Below are positions 6,538 to 8,791 of a stretch of DNA of 8,791 nt, piece by piece. The notes under the pieces are model-generated. The model was given only the letters and a program-made list of their open reading frames with translations, did not search any database and was not told where the DNA came from. The translations under genes and the position numbers were made by a program. The stretch's first letter is position 1. Each line of letters begins with the position of its first letter. This DNA is from DASTRU01 sp035761045 (GTDB lineage: Bacteria; Pseudomonadota; Gammaproteobacteria; Burkholderiales; Burkholderiaceae_E): assembly GCA_035761045.1 (NCBI GenBank), contig DASTRU010000098.1, positions 1-8,791 of the forward strand, in the 5' to 3' direction.

Positions 6538-7443
6538 CTACCGCCCACCCACGATCTGCACCCAATTCATCCAAACTGGAATCGTCACCGCCGACAACAC
6601 CGTTCCCAACGAAATCAGCACCGCCACTAGCGCGCCATGCCCACCCATCCGCTGCGCCAAGATGTACGCCGACGACGCGGTTGGCAGCGCCGCGAACAAC
6701 ACAACGATTTGCAATTGCACACCATGCACGCCGAGCGCGCGGCCCACGACTAACGCCACCGCGGGCAGCACCACCAGCTTCACCGTTGTAATCCACGCGA
6801 CTAAGCCTTTGGCTTCGTGCGCACCGGCAAGCTTTAGTCCGGCGCCTACCGCGATCAGTCCAAGCGCGATCGATGCCGAGCCTAGGCGACTCAAAATTCC
6901 CGCGATTGGATCAGGCAACCGAAAACCTAAGAGATTGAAGATCACGCCCGCGAGCGTTGCGATCAACAATGGATTGCGCGCGAGTTCCGTGAGCAATCCA
7001 CGCTCGCTATGGCGCGCGAGTGCGAATACCGCGGCCGCGTTACACAAGGGCACGCCGATGCCAACCAAGATCGCCATCGACGCCACGCCCGCTTCGCCGC
7101 CCAAGCGGCCCGCCAATGCCAGTGCGATGTAGCTGTTAAACCGAAACGCGCATTGCACGGTGGATGCCCACACCAAGCCGTCGAGCTTGACCAAGCGCGC
7201 GGCCCATCCAAGCGCGATGCCGGTTGCAATTACCGCGACGCCGGTTTGCGCGAGTCGCGTGGTCGTAGTGAAGTCAAATGGCGTGCGCGCGATCGAGTAA
7301 AACAACAGCGCGGGAAACAGCAGAAAGTAGACAAGGCGTTCAAGCCCCAACCAGAACGCGGGCTCCAAGCGCGCGAAGCGCATGAGCAGGATGCCGATGG
7401 CGATCAACGCAAACTCGGGTACCAGAAGCAGCGCGGTTTGCAT
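6538..7443 (-). CDS. AEC-family (auxin efflux carrier-like) transporter
   Basis: A 301-residue inner-membrane protein with about ten hydrophobic segments in the AEC family's two-times-five layout: roughly 5-22, 34-52, 64-82, 92-112, 119-143, 158-174, 187-206, 212-236, 243-263 and 270-291. Family features are FRFNSYIALA (100-109), NPLLIATLAGVIFN (157-170) with its membrane-embedded Asn and Pro, and ALPTASSAYILAQRMGG (252-268). Bacterial members export or import small carboxylates such as malate or malonate. The substrate here cannot be read from the sequence. It starts 13 bases after the stop of the BPSS1780-like gene and is probably the last gene of that operon. It converges on the Tle1-type gene with a 14-base gap and no visible terminator. 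Confidence 0.92.
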   Translation of the reverse strand: MQTALLLVPEFALIAIGILLMRFARLEPAFWLGLERLVYFLLFPALLFYSIARTPFDFTTTTRLAQTGVAVIATGIALGWAARLVKLDGLVWASTVQCAFRFNSYIALALAGRLGGEAGVASMAILVGIGVPLCNAAAVFALARHSERGLLTELARNPLLIATLAGVIFNLLGFRLPDPIAGILSRLGSASIALGLIAVGAGLKLAGAHEAKGLVAWITTVKLVVLPAVALVVGRALGVHGVQLQIVVLFAALPTASSAYILAQRMGGHGALVAVLISLGTVLSAVTIPVWMNWVQIVGGR

Positions 7444-7456
7444 TGGTGGGCGCGGG

Positions 7457-8254
7457 CTAGAGCGAAAGTCGCATGACGTTGTCGTCTCGAATGTCGAACG
7501 TCATCCGGTACGACGCATACACCGAGCAATACACCACCGTCATGACCGCAACCAGCAACGGCGAGTACAGCACGAGTTGAAAACGGGCCGGTACGCCCAG
7601 TAGCGTGAGCACCGTCAACGCCACGATTTGCACGAGCACGACAAGCACGAACAAGCCAACGCCATACGCGACGAAAGGCGCCAAGTTGCGCCAGGCGGCC
7701 ACGGCGCTAAAGAACAAGGCCTTGACGGGGCTAACGTCGTGCCACGCGACCAGCACGGGCGCATACCAAAACACGAAGGTGATCGCGAGTTGCAAGACGA
7801 TGGCGACGATCATCGCGCGCACGACATCGGGCTGTTCAAACGCATCGGGCGCGGTTTGGCCGAAGCCGACCGTCGCGCGTAGCAATTGCCCGCCGTCGAA
7901 AAGCGCCGTCGCAAGCATCGCAAGCGCCAAGGCGACGAGGAACAACACGCCCAACACCAGCAAGGGGCGCACGGCGCGTCCGTCGTGTTCGCGAAACGGC
8001 GCGACCAGCGTGGTGGGCAGCACGCGGCGCCCAGCCACGACGTCGCGGCACCCGACCATGAAGGCGAGCGACAAACCCGGATACAACACGGCGGGCAAGA
8101 CGAGGCCCGCGATCGGGATCATCGTCAACAACAAAATCGCGAACACAAAGGTCATGAAAAGCGTCATCAACCCCAGCGGCTGACGACGAAACAAGGCGAT
8201 GCCTTGCTTGATCCATTCCCAACCGGCCCGAGCCGGCAAACCGTGCGCTTGCAT
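7457..8254 (-). CDS. BPSS1780-like integral membrane protein
   Basis: A 265-residue inner-membrane protein starting at the ATG at 8254 (MQAHGLPARAGWEW). The frame is open upstream to 8431, but that extension is antisense to thrB and is rejected. The N-terminus W-x-W-I-x-x-G-x-x-L-F-x-x-x-P (12-26) matches the start of the BPSS1780 family, common in Burkholderiales. Hydrophobic segments lie at about 27-50, 50-66, 97-118, 145-172, 190-218 and 228-247, giving about six membrane passes. A soluble loop at 119-144 lies between the third and fourth segments. The C-terminus MTFDIRDDNVMRLSL is polar. No catalytic motif is visible and the function of the family is unknown to me. It lies 17 bases after the thrB stop and 13 bases before the AEC gene, so all three are probably one operon. 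No good Shine-Dalgarno site is seen. Confidence 0.85.
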   Translation of the reverse strand: MQAHGLPARAGWEWIKQGIALFRRQPLGLMTLFMTFVFAILLLTMIPIAGLVLPAVLYPGLSLAFMVGCRDVVAGRRVLPTTLVAPFREHDGRAVRPLLVLGVLFLVALALAMLATALFDGGQLLRATVGFGQTAPDAFEQPDVVRAMIVAIVLQLAITFVFWYAPVLVAWHDVSPVKALFFSAVAAWRNLAPFVAYGVGLFVLVVLVQIVALTVLTLLGVPARFQLVLYSPLLVAVMTVVYCSVYASYRMTFDIRDDNVMRLSL

Positions 8255-8271
8255 AAGCAGTGATTGATGAT

Positions 8272-8791
8272 TTAAGGCAATGCGTGGTCGTGCAGACGAC
8301 GCAAACGCAATACGCGCTCGAAATGCGCGGGGTCGTGCGGCGTTAAGGTTTCCGCCTCGCGCGGGAGGTAGTAGTCGTACAGCCGGCTGATCCAAAAACG
8401 CAAGGCCGCCGCGCGCAGCGCCATCGTCCAAGCCGCGCGCTCTTCGTTCGAGAACGCGCGCACGTCGTGATAAGCGCGCGTCAATGCTAGCGCGCGAGTT
8501 TCATCAAGCTCGCCGGTGGCGAGGTCAATGCACCAATCGTTAACGGTGACCGCAAGGTCGAACAACCACGTGTCCACGCCGCCAAAATAAAAATCGATGA
8601 AGCCGCCAAGCCGAGGCGCTTGCTCGGTCCCGTCGAACAACACGTTGTTGCGAAACAAGTCCGCATGCACCGGGCCATGCGGTAATGCGGTGAAGGTGGG
8701 CGTCGATGCATACGCGAGTTGTTCGCGCACTTCGTGATGCAAGAGCTGACGCAAGGCGGGCGGGATATGGTCGGCCACCAAGGGTTCGGTC
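8272..8791 (-). CDS. thrB: Homoserine kinase ThrB (APH-type), C-terminal part
   Basis: Cytoplasmic enzyme that phosphorylates homoserine with ATP in threonine synthesis. This is the APH-fold (aminoglycoside phosphotransferase-like) form used by many Proteobacteria, not the GHMP-type ThrB of E. coli. The gene enters from the right edge, so about 172 C-terminal residues are visible, roughly half of a usual ThrB. The visible frame begins TEPLVADHIPPALR. The catalytic loop is HGPVHADLFRNNVLFDG, with H, D and N of the HxDxxxxN pattern. The metal-binding Asp is in GGFIDFYFGGVDTWLFDLA. The C-terminal helices contain RFWISRLYDYYLPREAE. All expected residues of this half are present. It leads the operon with the BPSS1780-like and AEC genes. 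A TTG at 8779-8781 in frame is not the real start, because the domain's N-lobe is missing there. Confidence 0.93.
   Translation of the reverse strand, partial: TEPLVADHIPPALRQLLHHEVREQLAYASTPTFTALPHGPVHADLFRNNVLFDGTEQAPRLGGFIDFYFGGVDTWLFDLAVTVNDWCIDLATGELDETRALALTRAYHDVRAFSNEERAAWTMALRAAALRFWISRLYDYYLPREAETLTPHDPAHFERVLRLRRLHDHALP

Noticed and set aside
6662..7132. Plus-strand Thr/Ala/Ser-rich frame inside the AEC gene (and similar ones at 7009-7476, 7605-8183 and 7886-8263)
   Set aside because: These are complements of transmembrane protein genes with shadow composition and no independent support.
8255..8431. N-terminal extension of the BPSS1780-like protein
   Set aside because: It is out-of-frame sequence overlapping thrB, with no family resemblance. 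The family's start motif follows the ATG at 8254.

Overview
The window looks like chromosomal DNA of a betaproteobacterium, most probably of the order Burkholderiales (Burkholderiaceae or a near relative). The pointers are the cluster queG / tsaE / N-acetylmuramoyl-L-alanine amidase, an APH-type homoserine kinase followed by a BPSS1780-like membrane protein, and a DUF3304 lipoprotein paired with a Tle1-type lipase. Most of the DNA is moderately GC-rich, with an AT-richer patch in the effector/lipoprotein pair.

Left part (1-908): a leftward gene of unknown function starts at 692 with a strong Shine-Dalgarno sequence and runs off the left edge. Behind it lies a 216-base non-coding gap that holds a nested inverted repeat (811-880) whose core is a perfect 18-bp stem with a 3-base loop. 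Centre-left (909-3933): amiC and tsaE are co-directional on the minus strand and probably joined by a 4-base GTGA overlap. queG diverges from tsaE, and the two start codons are only 11 bases apart. These are housekeeping genes for cell separation (AmiC), tRNA t6A37 synthesis (TsaE) and tRNA queuosine synthesis (QueG).

Centre-right (3934-6523): a two-gene plus-strand unit encodes a DUF3304 lipoprotein and a DUF2235/Tle1-type alpha/beta-hydrolase with overlapping reading frames. This looks like a type VI secretion phospholipase effector with a candidate periplasmic immunity lipoprotein. No vgrG, PAAR or adaptor gene accompanies it in the window.

Right part (6538-8791): a leftward operon thrB (5'-truncated by the window edge) - BPSS1780-like membrane protein - AEC-family transporter, with intergenic gaps of 17 and 13 bases. 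It converges on the effector gene with a 14-base gap. No tRNA, rRNA, CRISPR array or insertion sequence was seen. The least explained items are the unidentified partial gene at the left edge and the palindrome next to it.
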